Positions 44,077 to 51,756 are shown, counted from the stretch's first letter. The stretch is 54,849 bases of DNA from an uncultured Mycoplasmatota bacterium (GCA_946413985.1 CAMKMS010000005.1:1-54849); one strand, 5' to 3'. Numbers and translations: made by a program. The notes: a model not told the origin generated them from the sequence alone.

Positions 44077-44100
44077 AAAAAGAAAGTTTACTTTCTTTTT
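44077..44100 (-). terminator. Terminator after the YgjV-like gene
   Basis: AAAAAGAAAG / CTTTCTTTTT stem (44077-44086 with 44091-44100), TTTA loop, overlapping the stop codon. Its minus-strand T-run (TTTTTG) follows. Confidence 0.8.
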
Positions 44101-44621
44101 GAAATATTTATTTGTGACTTCATATCAGTTATTTCTTTATTAAATAATAAAACCGATATATTTGAAACAATTATTATGAGAGAAGTTAAAGCACCTGAAT
44201 ATGATTTATATGTTAAATCATAACAAATCCACAATATTGAAGATATAATTGAACCAATAAGAATTAATTTTTTATATTTTGTAAATATATAACCATCATT
44301 TATACTCGCTATTATTGGAAGAGAATCAATAAATTTAGAATAATTAAGTATTCCTATCCAAATATAAAATGGTGTAAAAAATAAAAATATTAATTTATCA
44401 TTAGTACTTTTATAGTACATAACATCTCTAAAAAAATCCAAAAGACATATTAAAAAACCACTATATGCTCCTAATAATAAATAGTGAACAACATAACAAA
44501 ATGAAGAGACTGCTTGCAACATTATTGTTTTGTTATTTCCTTTTTTCCTATAACTTATAATTGATAATAATAATGCTTCTAGTCCCAATAATTGTGCTAT
44601 CCAAAAATATATATCATTCAT
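44088..44621 (-). CDS. YgjV-like inner membrane protein
   Basis: 177 residues with about five membrane helices. The start (FWIAQLLGLEALLLSIIS) and the segment QAVSSFCYVVHYLLLGAYSGF are the recognisable features of the YgjV (Imp-YgjV) family, whose function is unknown. It is a single-gene unit ending in a hairpin and divergently oriented to the ABC transporter operon. Confidence 0.75.
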   Translation of the reverse strand: MNDIYFWIAQLLGLEALLLSIISYRKKGNNKTIMLQAVSSFCYVVHYLLLGAYSGFLICLLDFFRDVMYYKSTNDKLIFLFFTPFYIWIGILNYSKFIDSLPIIASINDGYIFTKYKKLILIGSIISSILWICYDLTYKSYSGALTSLIIIVSNISVLLFNKEITDMKSQINISKRK

Positions 44622-44725
44622 AAAAAAATTATATCATACCAAACAATTTATATCTTATTTATCTTATATACTTTACACACACATTTTAATAATAATGAAT
44701 ATAATAAAATGAAAGTGAGGATTCT

Positions 44726-45160
44726 ATGAAAAAAATTATAATATGTATTGTTTTTTTAATTATATTAATATTATCATTAATATACTTTATTAAACCTAAA
44801 AAAGATGATAACAAAATCATTGTTTCGGAAGTAACGCATTCTGTTTTTTATGCCCCATGGTATGTTGCTATTGAAAATAATTACTTTAAAAATGAAGGAT
44901 TAGATGTTGAAGTAATACTTACTCCAGGAGCTGATAAAGTTGCTGCTTCTATATTATCAGATGATGCACAAATAGGTTTATCAGGCCCAGAAGCGACAAT
45001 TTATGTATATAATAATTCAAAAGAAAAACTAATTACATTTGCATCACTTACTAAAAGAGATGGACAATTCATAGTTGGAGATTGTAAATTAAAAAATAAT
45101 TTTACTTTAGAAAAATTAAAAGGTAAAAAAGTATTAGCTGGACGAACTGCAGATAGTTAA
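44726..45160 (+). pseudogene. 5' fragment of an NMT1/SsuA-type binding protein, interrupted by the element
   Basis: The frame encodes an N-terminal membrane helix or uncleaved signal (~1-22, no lipobox Cys), then the periplasmic-binding-protein start ...VFYAPWYVAIENNYFKNEGL and IGLSGPEATIYV. It runs in frame to LKGKKVLAGRTA and then into the element at 45151, where it stops after Asp-Ser. The missing part is at 47277. Joining base 45150 to base 47273 restores A-G-R-T-A-G-M-P and an uninterrupted 327-residue protein. In the present arrangement no complete binding protein can be made. Together with the downstream ATPase and permease it would import a nitrate/sulfonate/thiamine-precursor-class substrate. 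Confidence 0.9.
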
Positions 45161-45172
45161 AAAAAGTTATAA
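45145..45172 (+). repeat. Predicted attL
   Basis: Core AACTGC followed by AGATAGTT, seven A, GTTATAA. The arm from GC inward (45149-45172) is the reverse complement of 47249-47272 except for one base. The left side is original gene sequence, the right side element sequence. Confidence 0.8.
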
Positions 45173-45199
45173 AAAAAATTGTTAAAAAACAATTTTTTT
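45172..45199 (-). terminator. Terminator of the WXG100-like genes
   Basis: A 12-bp stem of AAAAAAATTGTT and its complement (45172-45183 with 45188-45199), AAAA loop, followed on the minus strand by TTATAACTTTTTTT. It overlaps the stop of the gene at 45198 and touches the attL arm. Confidence 0.75.
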
Positions 45200-45524
45200 A
45201 CATTCTTACAAGATCTTGATTAATTGTCTCGGTTTTATGTTCTAAAGTAGTTTCATGTGTCTCCATTATATTTGCAGCTTTTCTATATTCCTCTTCAAAT
45301 TGCTTTACTAATTGAATAAAATCTTCAAACTGACTTTTTAATGTCGCATAATCACTTCCAACTGCATCAGCAGCAACACCAGCAAAAACCTCTGGATTTA
45401 AAACTTTTGACATTGAACTATCAAACTCACTAAAAATTGAAGACATCTTATTAGCAATTTCGTCAATTTTATTTACTCCATCACGAACTACTTGATATTT
45501 AATTGTAGTAGAATCATTAGTCAT
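45198..45524 (-). CDS. WXG100-like (ESAT-6-type) protein, cargo of the element
   Basis: 108 residues, all-helical. Around the middle, FAGVAADAVGSDYATLKSQF matches the WXG100 hairpin turn W-x-G-x-A-A-x-A, with Phe in place of Trp. Near the C-terminus FEEEYRKAAN fits the Y-x-x-x-D/E-like secretion tail. No signal peptide, as expected for type VII substrates. Pairs with the gene at 45537, 12 bases upstream, as ESX-type heterodimers do. No EssC-like ATPase is in the window. Ribosome site AAGGAGG. It could be a secreted effector partner or a factor supporting the element. Confidence 0.72.
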   Translation of the reverse strand: MTNDSTTIKYQVVRDGVNKIDEIANKMSSIFSEFDSSMSKVLNPEVFAGVAADAVGSDYATLKSQFEDFIQLVKQFEEEYRKAANIMETHETTLEHKTETINQDLVRM

Positions 45525-45536
45525 ATTATTTCCTCC

Positions 45537-45839
45537 TTATTGAATTTTTACCCCATCAGCAATAGATTCATCAGTTCTAATTGTTGTTGCACCAGAATTA
45601 ATCATATAATTTCCATAATTATTTAAAGTCTTTGCAACTCCATCTAGAACAGGTCTCTTTAATTGAATCTTAGCATAGATTTCTCTAGCAGCTGGTGAAG
45701 TATAACCTGTTTCTAATAAACTATCTACAGTATTATATAAATCATTAGTTTGATGAATAAAATCACCTGCTTGAGCAATTTGTTTTTGTCCTTCTCTTAT
45801 TGAATCAGATGGTGATAATCTAAACATATCATTTCCCAT
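45537..45839 (-). CDS. WXG100-like protein, second cargo gene
   Basis: 100 residues, helical. The turn is TSPAAREIYAKIQLKRPVL, which keeps the small-residue AA but not the Trp-x-Gly. The C-terminus lacks the Tyr-x-x-x-Asp tail and ends with a polar segment (RTDESIADGVKIQ). Its neighbour has the better secretion motif, consistent with one partner in a dimer carrying the signal. Ribosome site AGGAGG before the ATG. The gene follows the recombinase after a 91-base gap. Confidence 0.68.
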   Translation of the reverse strand: MGNDMFRLSPSDSIREGQKQIAQAGDFIHQTNDLYNTVDSLLETGYTSPAAREIYAKIQLKRPVLDGVAKTLNNYGNYMINSGATTIRTDESIADGVKIQ

Positions 45840-45930
45840 AATTTCCTCCTATAATCTAAACTAATTGTATCATAATAATTATTACTAGTAAATAAAAATG
45901 GCAACTACTAAGTAAAGAAAAAGTAAAGTT

Positions 45931-47142
45931 TTATACTTTAAACCTATAGAATATTTCAATTTTTTTATTTTTAGAAATACTTACCTTATCAATTAACTCG
46001 AATTTTTTTTCTTTTATTAAATAATCAATATTTTTTTTATCTAAACAATACTTTCTTAAAAGCTTGTTAATATTCTTTACTACTATTATTTCCAAATCAT
46101 CATAATTAATCGTATTAGAAACACATTTTTTACATGATAGATATCTACTACAGCAAACATATCTTCTATTATTTATAAACATCATAGTCATAAGATGATT
46201 ACAATTACTGCATCTAATAAGACCTTTTAGTATATAACTATTTGTATTTCTAATATACTTTTTCCTTCTCAGCATTTCATTTGATTTTATAAATAATTCC
46301 TTACTAATAATTGGTTTATGTGTATTATTAACTACAATCCAGTCTTTGATAGGAATTCTGATTTCTTTTTTCGATTTATAATTAATTTTCTTTCTTTTTC
46401 CTTGAGTTATGTTTCCTATATATGTTTCATTTTTAATCATTTCTTCAATTGTTTTATAACACCAATCATATTTATTTATTCCTTTAATATAACTATCTGG
46501 ATTTTTTATTTTCTTTTCTTTTAATATAGAGCACACATCATTAATACTATATCCATTTGCTATTAAATTAAAAATTAATATTACATTATTTTTTACTTTC
46601 TTATCTATTACTAGATGATATTTATCATTTTTATCTTTTTTATATCCATAAACTGCTTTTTTCCCTAAAAACTTTCCCCTCTCTTTTTTATTTTTTAATA
46701 CTCTTCTAATCTTTTTTGATGTATCTTTTAAATAATAATCATTAAATACTAATTTAAATTGTAAAAACTCTAATCCTGGTGTTTCCTTTAAAGTATCAAT
46801 ATCATCATTAATAGCTATAAATCTAATATTATTTTCTGGAAATATTCTTTCTATGTATTCACCCATACAAATATAATCTCTACCCATCCTTGATAAATCT
46901 TTTGTAATTATTGTATTTATTTTTTTATTATTTATATCTTCTATCAATTTCTTCCATGCTGGTCTATTAAAATTTGATCCACTATATCCATCATCAACAT
47001 ATTCATCAATATATTCAAATGATTCATGAAATGACTTTAAAAAACTATTTAAAATATCTCTTTGATTTTTAATGCTTTCACTTTCAATATTATCACCATC
47101 TTCTTTTGATAATCTTATATAAAAAGCTATTTTATTTTTCAT
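45931..47142 (-). CDS. Serine recombinase of the element
   Basis: 403 residues. The N-terminal resolvase domain (~1-145) has the catalytic Ser12 in FYIRLSKEDG, plus YVDDGYSGSNFNRPAW, ITKDLSRMGRDY and other conserved Arg residues. A recombinase domain follows (~165-260), with KRERGKFLGKKAVYGYKKD-like KGK segments, then a zinc ribbon (RCSNCNHLM, CCSRYLSCKKC). It is shorter than phage-type large serine integrases (450-600) but close to the TndX/TnpX-like compact group. It lies just inside the right att site, as integrases do. The start overlaps the 29-codon ORF by 11 bases. Confidence 0.9.
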   Translation of the reverse strand: MKNKIAFYIRLSKEDGDNIESESIKNQRDILNSFLKSFHESFEYIDEYVDDGYSGSNFNRPAWKKLIEDINNKKINTIITKDLSRMGRDYICMGEYIERIFPENNIRFIAINDDIDTLKETPGLEFLQFKLVFNDYYLKDTSKKIRRVLKNKKERGKFLGKKAVYGYKKDKNDKYHLVIDKKVKNNVILIFNLIANGYSINDVCSILKEKKIKNPDSYIKGINKYDWCYKTIEEMIKNETYIGNITQGKRKKINYKSKKEIRIPIKDWIVVNNTHKPIISKELFIKSNEMLRRKKYIRNTNSYILKGLIRCSNCNHLMTMMFINNRRYVCCSRYLSCKKCVSNTINYDDLEIIVVKNINKLLRKYCLDKKNIDYLIKEKKFELIDKVSISKNKKIEIFYRFKV

Positions 47143-47221
47143 AGTTATTATCCTTTAATAATTCTTTAATTAACAACTTTATACTTTTACCATCTTTATT
47201 AAACACATTTATTATTTTCAT
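47132..47221 (-). CDS. Tiny ORF overlapping the recombinase start
   Basis: 29 residues beginning MKIINVFNKDGKSIKLL and ending EKDNNYEK-like (LLKDNNYEK); amphipathic, Lys-rich. Its 3' end contains the recombinase ribosome site (AAAGGATAATAAC) and overlaps its start, so it may couple translation or make a small recombination-control peptide. No convincing ribosome site of its own is visible. Too short to assign. Confidence 0.45.
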   Translation of the reverse strand: MKIINVFNKDGKSIKLLIKELLKDNNYEK

Positions 47222-47248
47222 AATTAATAATATGATAATAGTTTATCT

Positions 47249-47272
47249 TTATAACTTTTTTTAACTAACTGC
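47249..47272 (-). repeat. Predicted attR arm
   Basis: TTATAAC, seven T, AACTAACTGC, the mirror of the left arm. After the core the sequence continues as the binding-protein gene (TGGTATGCC). Confidence 0.8.
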
Positions 47273-47276
47273 TGGT

Positions 47277-47831
47277 ATGCCACTAATGATGTTTAAATAT
47301 GCTCTAAATGTAGAAAAAATAGAAGAAAGTGAATTAACAATAGATACAAGTGTAGATTTTGCATCCCTATCTGGTGCATATATTGCTCATCAAGGAGATT
47401 TTGTTAATTTATTTGAACCAAATGCAACTAATATTGAAAAAGAAGGATATGGTTGCATCCTAACTTCTTTAGGGCAAATAACAGGTGTAGTTCCTTATAC
47501 CGCATTTTATTCAAAAGAAAGCTTTATAAATAATAATAAAGATAAAATAACAAAATTTAATAATGCTCTAAATAAAGGCCTTGAATTTGTAAAAAATAAT
47601 ACGTCTTCAAAAATTGCTGAAATAATACTACCAGAATTTCCTGACATCTCATTAAATGAACTAACAGTTCTAGTTGAAAGATATAAAGAAAGTGATGCTT
47701 GGTATGATAGTACTTATGTAAACATAGATGATTATAAAAGACTTGTTGATATAATGATTTATGGAAAAACTATAGAAAAAATTCCACCTATTGAAATATT
47801 AATGACTAATGAATTTAATAACAATAAATAA
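47277..47831 (+). pseudogene. 3' fragment of the NMT1/SsuA-type binding protein
   Basis: The fragment encodes the second lobe of the binding protein: MPLMMFKYALN, VDFASLSGAYIAHQGDFV, EPNATNIEKEGYGCILTSLG and a C-terminal helical region. The ATG at 47277 is an internal Met of the original gene and has no ribosome site. The reading frame continues upstream only to the element core, where it matches the 5' fragment at 45150. It overlaps the ATPase gene by 23 bases, as in an intact operon. Confidence 0.9.
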
Positions 47832-48510
47832 TCTTTACAAATCATACTATTCGATAAAGGAAGAAACAAAAGTACTTGATAATATATCATTTAATGTTAC
47901 AGAACATGAACATCTAGGCATTATTGGCCCATCTGGATGTGGAAAAAGTTCCTTACTTAATATTATTTCAAAACTTGATAAAGACTATAATGGTAAAATA
48001 CAATATAAAGATAATTTAATAATTGGATATATGTTTCAAAATGATCTTTTATTTGATCATTTAACTATATATGAAAACTGTATACTTGGTTTAAAAATTA
48101 AAAATATTTTAAAAGAAACTAATAAGGAATATGTTAAATACTTATTAAAAAAATATAACTTATATAAATATAAAAACAAGTATCCAAATGAATTATCAGG
48201 TGGTATGAGACAAAGAGTATCTTTAATTAGAACACTTGCTATTAAACCGGATTTACTATTATTAGATGAGGCTTTTTCAGCATTAGATTATCAAACTAGA
48301 ATTAATGTAAGAAATGATGTAATGAGAATAATAAATGAAGAAAAAAAAGCATTTATTATAGTTACACATGATTTAGAAGAAGCATTAGAAATTTGTGACA
48401 CCATAATAGTATTATCTAAAATACCATCCAAAATTATAAATACTTATAAGATAGATAAAAATAATATAAAAGAATACTATAATTTAATTTGGAAAGACTT
48501 ACAAAATTGA
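47809..48510 (+). CDS. ABC transporter ATP-binding protein (SsuB/TauB/ThiZ type)
   Basis: 233 residues. Walker A is GPSGCGKSS (~41-49), Q-loop FQNDLLFDHLT, signature LSGGMRQRVSL, Walker B LLLLDEAFSALD and H-loop VTHDLEEAL. This matches the nitrate/sulfonate/taurine and thiamine-precursor import subfamily. It overlaps the binding-protein 3' fragment and the permease gene, so all three are one operon. With the binding protein broken by the element, the transporter should lack its receptor unless the element is excised. Confidence 0.92.
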   Translation: MNLITINNLYKSYYSIKEETKVLDNISFNVTEHEHLGIIGPSGCGKSSLLNIISKLDKDYNGKIQYKDNLIIGYMFQNDLLFDHLTIYENCILGLKIKNILKETNKEYVKYLLKKYNLYKYKNKYPNELSGGMRQRVSLIRTLAIKPDLLLLDEAFSALDYQTRINVRNDVMRIINEEKKAFIIVTHDLEEALEICDTIIVLSKIPSKIINTYKIDKNNIKEYYNLIWKDLQN

Positions 48511-49274
48511 TGTCATATAGAAAATATCTAAAAAAAATAAAAATAGAAAAATTATTAGTTTTATTCTTTCAATTATTAATTCTTATATTATTTATAATCC
48601 TATGGGAGTATTTATCTGATAATAATTATATAAATTCATTTATATTTAGTTCACCATTAAAAATACTAAAAACGCTATTAAACCTATATAAAGATAATAA
48701 TCTCTTCAATCACATTTATATAACTATAAAAGAAACAATCATTTCTTTTACTATAACTACTCTACTATCAATATTAATATCAATATTATTATATAATTTT
48801 AAAATACTTTCAAAAATTATAGACCCTTATTTAACAGTTTTAAATTCTCTTCCTAAAGTAGCTCTTGGTCCAATAATAATTATATGGTGTGGAGCTAATA
48901 CAAAAAGTATAATATTAATGTCTATACTGATCTCTATAATTGTTAGTATTCAAAATATATATACTGGATTTGAATCCACTGATAAAAACAAAATAAAACT
49001 TCTTAAAATGTTTAATGCTTCTAAAATAGATATACTTTACTATTTAGTAATTCCTTCGAATAAAAAAACAATACTTAATACTTTAAAAATAAATATCTCA
49101 ATGTGTTTAATAGGAGTTGTAACTGGAGAATTCTTAACATCAAAAGCAGGCATTGGTTATCTAATATTATATGGAAGTCAAATTTTCAATTTAAATCTCG
49201 TAATGAGCGGTATTTTCTTATTAATGGTTATTTCCATAATAATGTATAAAATAATCACTTTTATATCAAAATAG
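48489..49274 (+). CDS. ABC transporter permease (SsuC/TauC/ThiX type)
   Basis: 261 residues with six membrane helices. The EAA-loop region is seen around TKSIILMSILISIIVS and FNASKIDILYYLVIPSNKK, and LNSLPKVALGPIIIIW and GVVTGEFLTSKAGIGYLI are typical of the SsuC/TauC/ThiX permeases. It overlaps the ATPase gene by 22 bases, is the last gene of the operon, and ends in a hairpin. Confidence 0.9.
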   Translation: MERLTKLMSYRKYLKKIKIEKLLVLFFQLLILILFIILWEYLSDNNYINSFIFSSPLKILKTLLNLYKDNNLFNHIYITIKETIISFTITTLLSILISILLYNFKILSKIIDPYLTVLNSLPKVALGPIIIIWCGANTKSIILMSILISIIVSIQNIYTGFESTDKNKIKLLKMFNASKIDILYYLVIPSNKKTILNTLKINISMCLIGVVTGEFLTSKAGIGYLILYGSQIFNLNLVMSGIFLLMVISIIMYKIITFISK

Positions 49275-49291
49275 TTTTTTACTATTTTGAT
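49265..49291 (+). terminator. Terminator of the ABC transporter operon
   Basis: A perfect 11-bp stem ATCAAAATAGT / ACTATTTTGAT (49265-49275 with 49281-49291) with a TTTTT loop, followed by TTTTT, and overlapping the permease stop. Confidence 0.85.
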
Positions 49292-49329
49292 TTTTTATGC
49301 TAAAATATTTTAATTATAAGGAGATAAAT

Positions 49330-49842
49330 ATGAATAAAACAAAAATAAAAAAAATTATTTTATTCATTACAACATACTTTGCTATTTTATTAACCGCTAA
49401 AGCTAAAACAAATAATAAAAATGAACTCTATCCATATAATGAAAAAGCATTATATGATATTTCACCTTATTCAAGTTATAGTAATGGATATATTTATATA
49501 TCTGATATACAAACCATAAAAGATATTATCGTTGATTCAAATGATTTATATATTATTGATTTTAGAAATCTAGATGACCCAGATATATGTATATGCAATT
49601 CATATAAAATTAAATCTTGCGAAGAAATAAAAGAAATAATAAATATATTATTAGAATATGAAAAAGAAAATCCATCTTCATGGAATAGAAGTAAAGAATC
49701 TTTATATAATGAATGGATTATGCATAATATAGGATTTGAACTTGGAATAGAAATACATAGAACAAGAAATGTTGATTTAAACAATGCAGATCAAGAAAAA
49801 TTTGAATCTTCTATAATAAAGATGATTTTAAATAAAAAATAA
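49330..49842 (+). CDS. Secreted hypothetical protein
   Basis: 170 residues after choosing the ATG at 49330, preceded by AAGGAGATAAAT. A signal peptide (1-~23, ending LTAKAK) is followed by a mostly helical domain with several Tyr, a Cys pair (DICICNSYK...SC) and a closing segment SLYNEWIMHNIGFELGI with DVDLNNADQEKFE. The NEW-x(2)-HN and DVDLN pattern looks conserved, but I cannot name the family. Monocistronic, in its own terminator-bounded unit. An upstream in-frame ATG at 49297 is not preferred. Confidence 0.6.
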   Translation: MNKTKIKKIILFITTYFAILLTAKAKTNNKNELYPYNEKALYDISPYSSYSNGYIYISDIQTIKDIIVDSNDLYIIDFRNLDDPDICICNSYKIKSCEEIKEIINILLEYEKENPSSWNRSKESLYNEWIMHNIGFELGIEIHRTRNVDLNNADQEKFESSIIKMILNKK

Positions 49843-49863
49843 ACTATAAATAGTTTATTTTTT
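49834..49863. terminator. Bidirectional terminator between convergent genes
   Basis: A 13-bp A/T-rich stem (49834-49846 with 49851-49863) with a 4-base loop contains the stop of the 49330 gene and abuts the end of the signal peptidase gene. Confidence 0.75.
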
Positions 49864-50471
49864 TATATTGAATTAGGACTATATTTATCTAATTTCTTCT
49901 TTACCATTATTAGTTTTATTAATTTATAAATATCATATATCAAAATAACAACAGCTGGAATCAAAATAGCAACTAACCAACCAGTTTTTGATGCCAAAAA
50001 GAATTGTAGTTTTCCAAGATTAGGAATTCTAAATAAAACTTTTCCTATAACATTACTTGGAAGTACTTTTTCTTCATCAGCATCTTCATTTGCATCTCCT
50101 TTAACTCTGTACATTGTACCACTTTCAGGCACATCTAGTATTTCAACTATTCTATGTGTTATAGGAGTTCCTCCAAAAAAAGCATTTGTTGAATAAAAAG
50201 TGATTACATCATTTACTTTTAAATTATTAGTATCAACTTTCTTAACAAAAACAACATCATATACTTTAATATTTGGAGTCATACTTGGGCTAATTATTGT
50301 GTATAATCCAAATGGTGGTGTTTTACCTTGTTTTTCTGCTAACTTACCACTAATTACATAGAATATAAAAAATGATGCAATTATCATTAAAATAATAATT
50401 ATAGTATAACTAATTGTTTTAGTGATAGTTTTCCAAATTCTTTTACGTTTTATAGATTTATCTTCTTCCAT
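49863..50471 (-). CDS. sipW: Signal peptidase I, SipW/ER type
   Basis: 202 residues: N-terminal membrane helix (~17-41), catalytic Ser63 in TIISPSMTP, and His106 in TPITHRIVE where classical bacterial enzymes have Lys. This Ser/His arrangement defines the SipW (ER-type) subfamily. YRVKGDANEDADE is the conserved third box. A C-terminal helix follows. In Bacillus SipW processes TasA and TapA fibre proteins. The two genes transcribed ahead of it encode TasA/camelysin-like proteins, so its substrates are likely those. The start follows GGTGAAAAA after the upstream gene stop, nine bases away. Confidence 0.92.
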   Translation of the reverse strand: MEEDKSIKRKRIWKTITKTISYTIIIILMIIASFFIFYVISGKLAEKQGKTPPFGLYTIISPSMTPNIKVYDVVFVKKVDTNNLKVNDVITFYSTNAFFGGTPITHRIVEILDVPESGTMYRVKGDANEDADEEKVLPSNVIGKVLFRIPNLGKLQFFLASKTGWLVAILIPAVVILIYDIYKLIKLIMVKKKLDKYSPNSI

Positions 50472-50479
50472 TTTTTCAC

Positions 50480-51025
50480 CTAATCAGCATTTATTACTTT
50501 TATTCTAACTGAAAAAATATTTTCAGAAGGATATTTCTTTGCCCCTTTTTTTAGATTAAATACTATTTTATAACTATGAGTATTTTTAGGAGTAATAATA
50601 GCTGTCCCTAAATCTTTATTTACAACTGGTATTGGTGTTTCACTTACATTTATTACTTTATTTGATGTATCATTGCTAATAGAATTACCCACTATTTGAT
50701 AAACAAAATTTTCATCAATCATATTTGAAAGAGGTGTTACTATTTCAAGAATTATTTTATACTTTCCAATAGTATCATTACTGTAATTTTCAATAGTAAA
50801 TTCTCTTGATTCACTCCATCCATATTTAATATTATGTGCATTAATTTGATTATCTTTATTAAACATTAATAACATAGAAAATTTGTTAACAATTGTTTCT
50901 TTATTAGATGGTTCCACAATCTTTTTTTGATACAAAAAATAAAAAGAATAAACCATTATTACCATTGATAAAAGAACAATACTATAAAGTACAATACTAA
51001 ATTTTTTACTCTTTTTATTCTCCAT
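50480..51025 (-). CDS. Camelysin/TasA-like membrane-exported protein
   Basis: 181 residues: basic N-terminus, membrane/signal helix (~9-31), then a beta-sandwich-like region with REFTIENYSNDTIGKYKI, VYQIVGNSI and SHSYKIVFNLKKG-like strands. These strands (NYS / YKI / YKIVF) resemble TasA-camelysin (peptidase M73-like) domains, where Ig-like beta sheets assemble into fibres. It overlaps nothing; SipW begins nine bases later. It is likely SipW-dependent but has no classic Ala-x-Ala site that I can place with certainty. Confidence 0.62.
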   Translation of the reverse strand: MENKKSKKFSIVLYSIVLLSMVIMVYSFYFLYQKKIVEPSNKETIVNKFSMLLMFNKDNQINAHNIKYGWSESREFTIENYSNDTIGKYKIILEIVTPLSNMIDENFVYQIVGNSISNDTSNKVINVSETPIPVVNKDLGTAIITPKNTHSYKIVFNLKKGAKKYPSENIFSVRIKVINAD

Positions 51026-51089
51026 ACAATACCCTCATTATAAAACAATCATAACAAATTTGATTATTCTTATCAATAAAACCAAATAA

Positions 51090-51111
51090 AAAAGTGAATT
51101 ACTTCACTTTT
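51090..51111 (-). terminator. Terminator after the TasA-like gene
   Basis: A 9-bp stem AAAAGTGAA / TTCACTTTT (51090-51098 with 51103-51111) with a TTAC loop, read on the minus strand after the TasA-like stop. The SipW transcript may begin downstream or depend on read-through. Confidence 0.7.
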
Positions 51112-51121
51112 ATTTTACAAA

Positions 51122-51700
51122 TTAATTATTACTTTGAATTCCATCATTTGTTAATACTACTGATAAATATCCAGAAAACGTTTTTCCTTGAGCAGCATTT
51201 TGATTTATATTTAAGTTTTTAAGTCCAATAGTATATTCATATCTATGAGATTCATAACCTTCAATTATTCCACTACCAATTATATAGCTATTCTCAGGAA
51301 CAAGAGTTTCACTTAATGAAGCAAGAGTTCCACCATTATTATTACCACTTGATTTTAAGGAATGTACAAATGCACCTTCACTAACAGGAGACAATGTATT
51401 AGATTTAACATTTAATACGATATTGTATGAAATCTTACCAGTTGCAGAAGGATCAGTTTGACTAACTGTAAACGTTTTAGTTGTAAATGTTCCAGGCATC
51501 AAGCTTTTTATATCTATTGTTGTACCATCATTAAAATTAACCTGTCCCAAAGTTCCAGAATTAATTATTATATCTGTAGGATTTTCATTACCAGTTACAG
51601 TAATACTAAACCAAGCAAAAGTAGCACCAACAATAGCAACCAATAGTGTGCAAATACCAACAATAGATAAGAAAATTGTCTGACCCTTTATTTCACCCAT
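51122..51700 (-). CDS. TasA/camelysin-like biofilm fibre protein
   Basis: 192 residues: a short basic start, a hydrophobic helix (~8-28) ending in VGATFAWFSITVTG, the typical SipW-substrate signal with GAT-x-AWF, and then a beta-rich mature domain (TFTVSQTDPSATGKISYNIVL, GYLSVVLTNDGIQS). The pattern is that of TasA/CalY/CotN-like fibre proteins. It has its own promoter (TTGAAT-17-TATTAT at 51727-51755) and a terminator. Together with the neighbour at 50480 and SipW it forms a biofilm-fibre module. Confidence 0.82.
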   Translation of the reverse strand: MGEIKGQTIFLSIVGICTLLVAIVGATFAWFSITVTGNENPTDIIINSGTLGQVNFNDGTTIDIKSLMPGTFTTKTFTVSQTDPSATGKISYNIVLNVKSNTLSPVSEGAFVHSLKSSGNNNGGTLASLSETLVPENSYIIGSGIIEGYESHRYEYTIGLKNLNINQNAAQGKTFSGYLSVVLTNDGIQSNN

Positions 51701-51726
51701 AAGGTATCCTCCTACTATATAACATA

Positions 51727-51755
51727 ATAATAACTGATTTTCACTAAAAATTCAA
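51727..51755 (-). promoter_or_regulatory. Promoter of the TasA-like gene
   Basis: On the minus strand TTGAAT (51750-51755), a 17-base spacer and TATTAT (51727-51732) lie just before an AGGAGG ribosome site. It almost touches the stop of the upstream gene. Confidence 0.7.
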
Positions 51756-51756
51756 G

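Larger units (their letters stand above)
45145..47272. mobile_element. 2.1-kb serine-recombinase element with WXG100-like cargo
   Basis: The insertion contains a serine recombinase, a tiny overlapping ORF and two WXG100-like genes, all on the minus strand. Both junctions contain AACTGC (45145-45150 and 47267-47272). Excluding one copy, the inserted DNA is 2122 bp. Removing it at this core joins the two halves of the binding-protein gene in frame with no scar, which is the hallmark of site-specific rather than transposon insertion. The internal ends are inverted repeats differing at one of 24 positions, so the circular form would carry a nearly palindromic attachment site. No transfer or replication genes are present, so movement would need help or be limited to excision. 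Confidence 0.9.

Noticed and set aside
44640-44725. TPP riboswitch or other leader before the ABC transporter operon
   Set aside because: The 85-base leader has no THI-box conserved core and is too short. TTTACA and TATAAT-like boxes exist but with a 22-base spacer.
45145-47272. Transposon with target-site duplication
   Set aside because: The only shared bases at the ends are the AACTGC core, no transposase is present, and the recombinase is a serine type, so site-specific recombination fits better.
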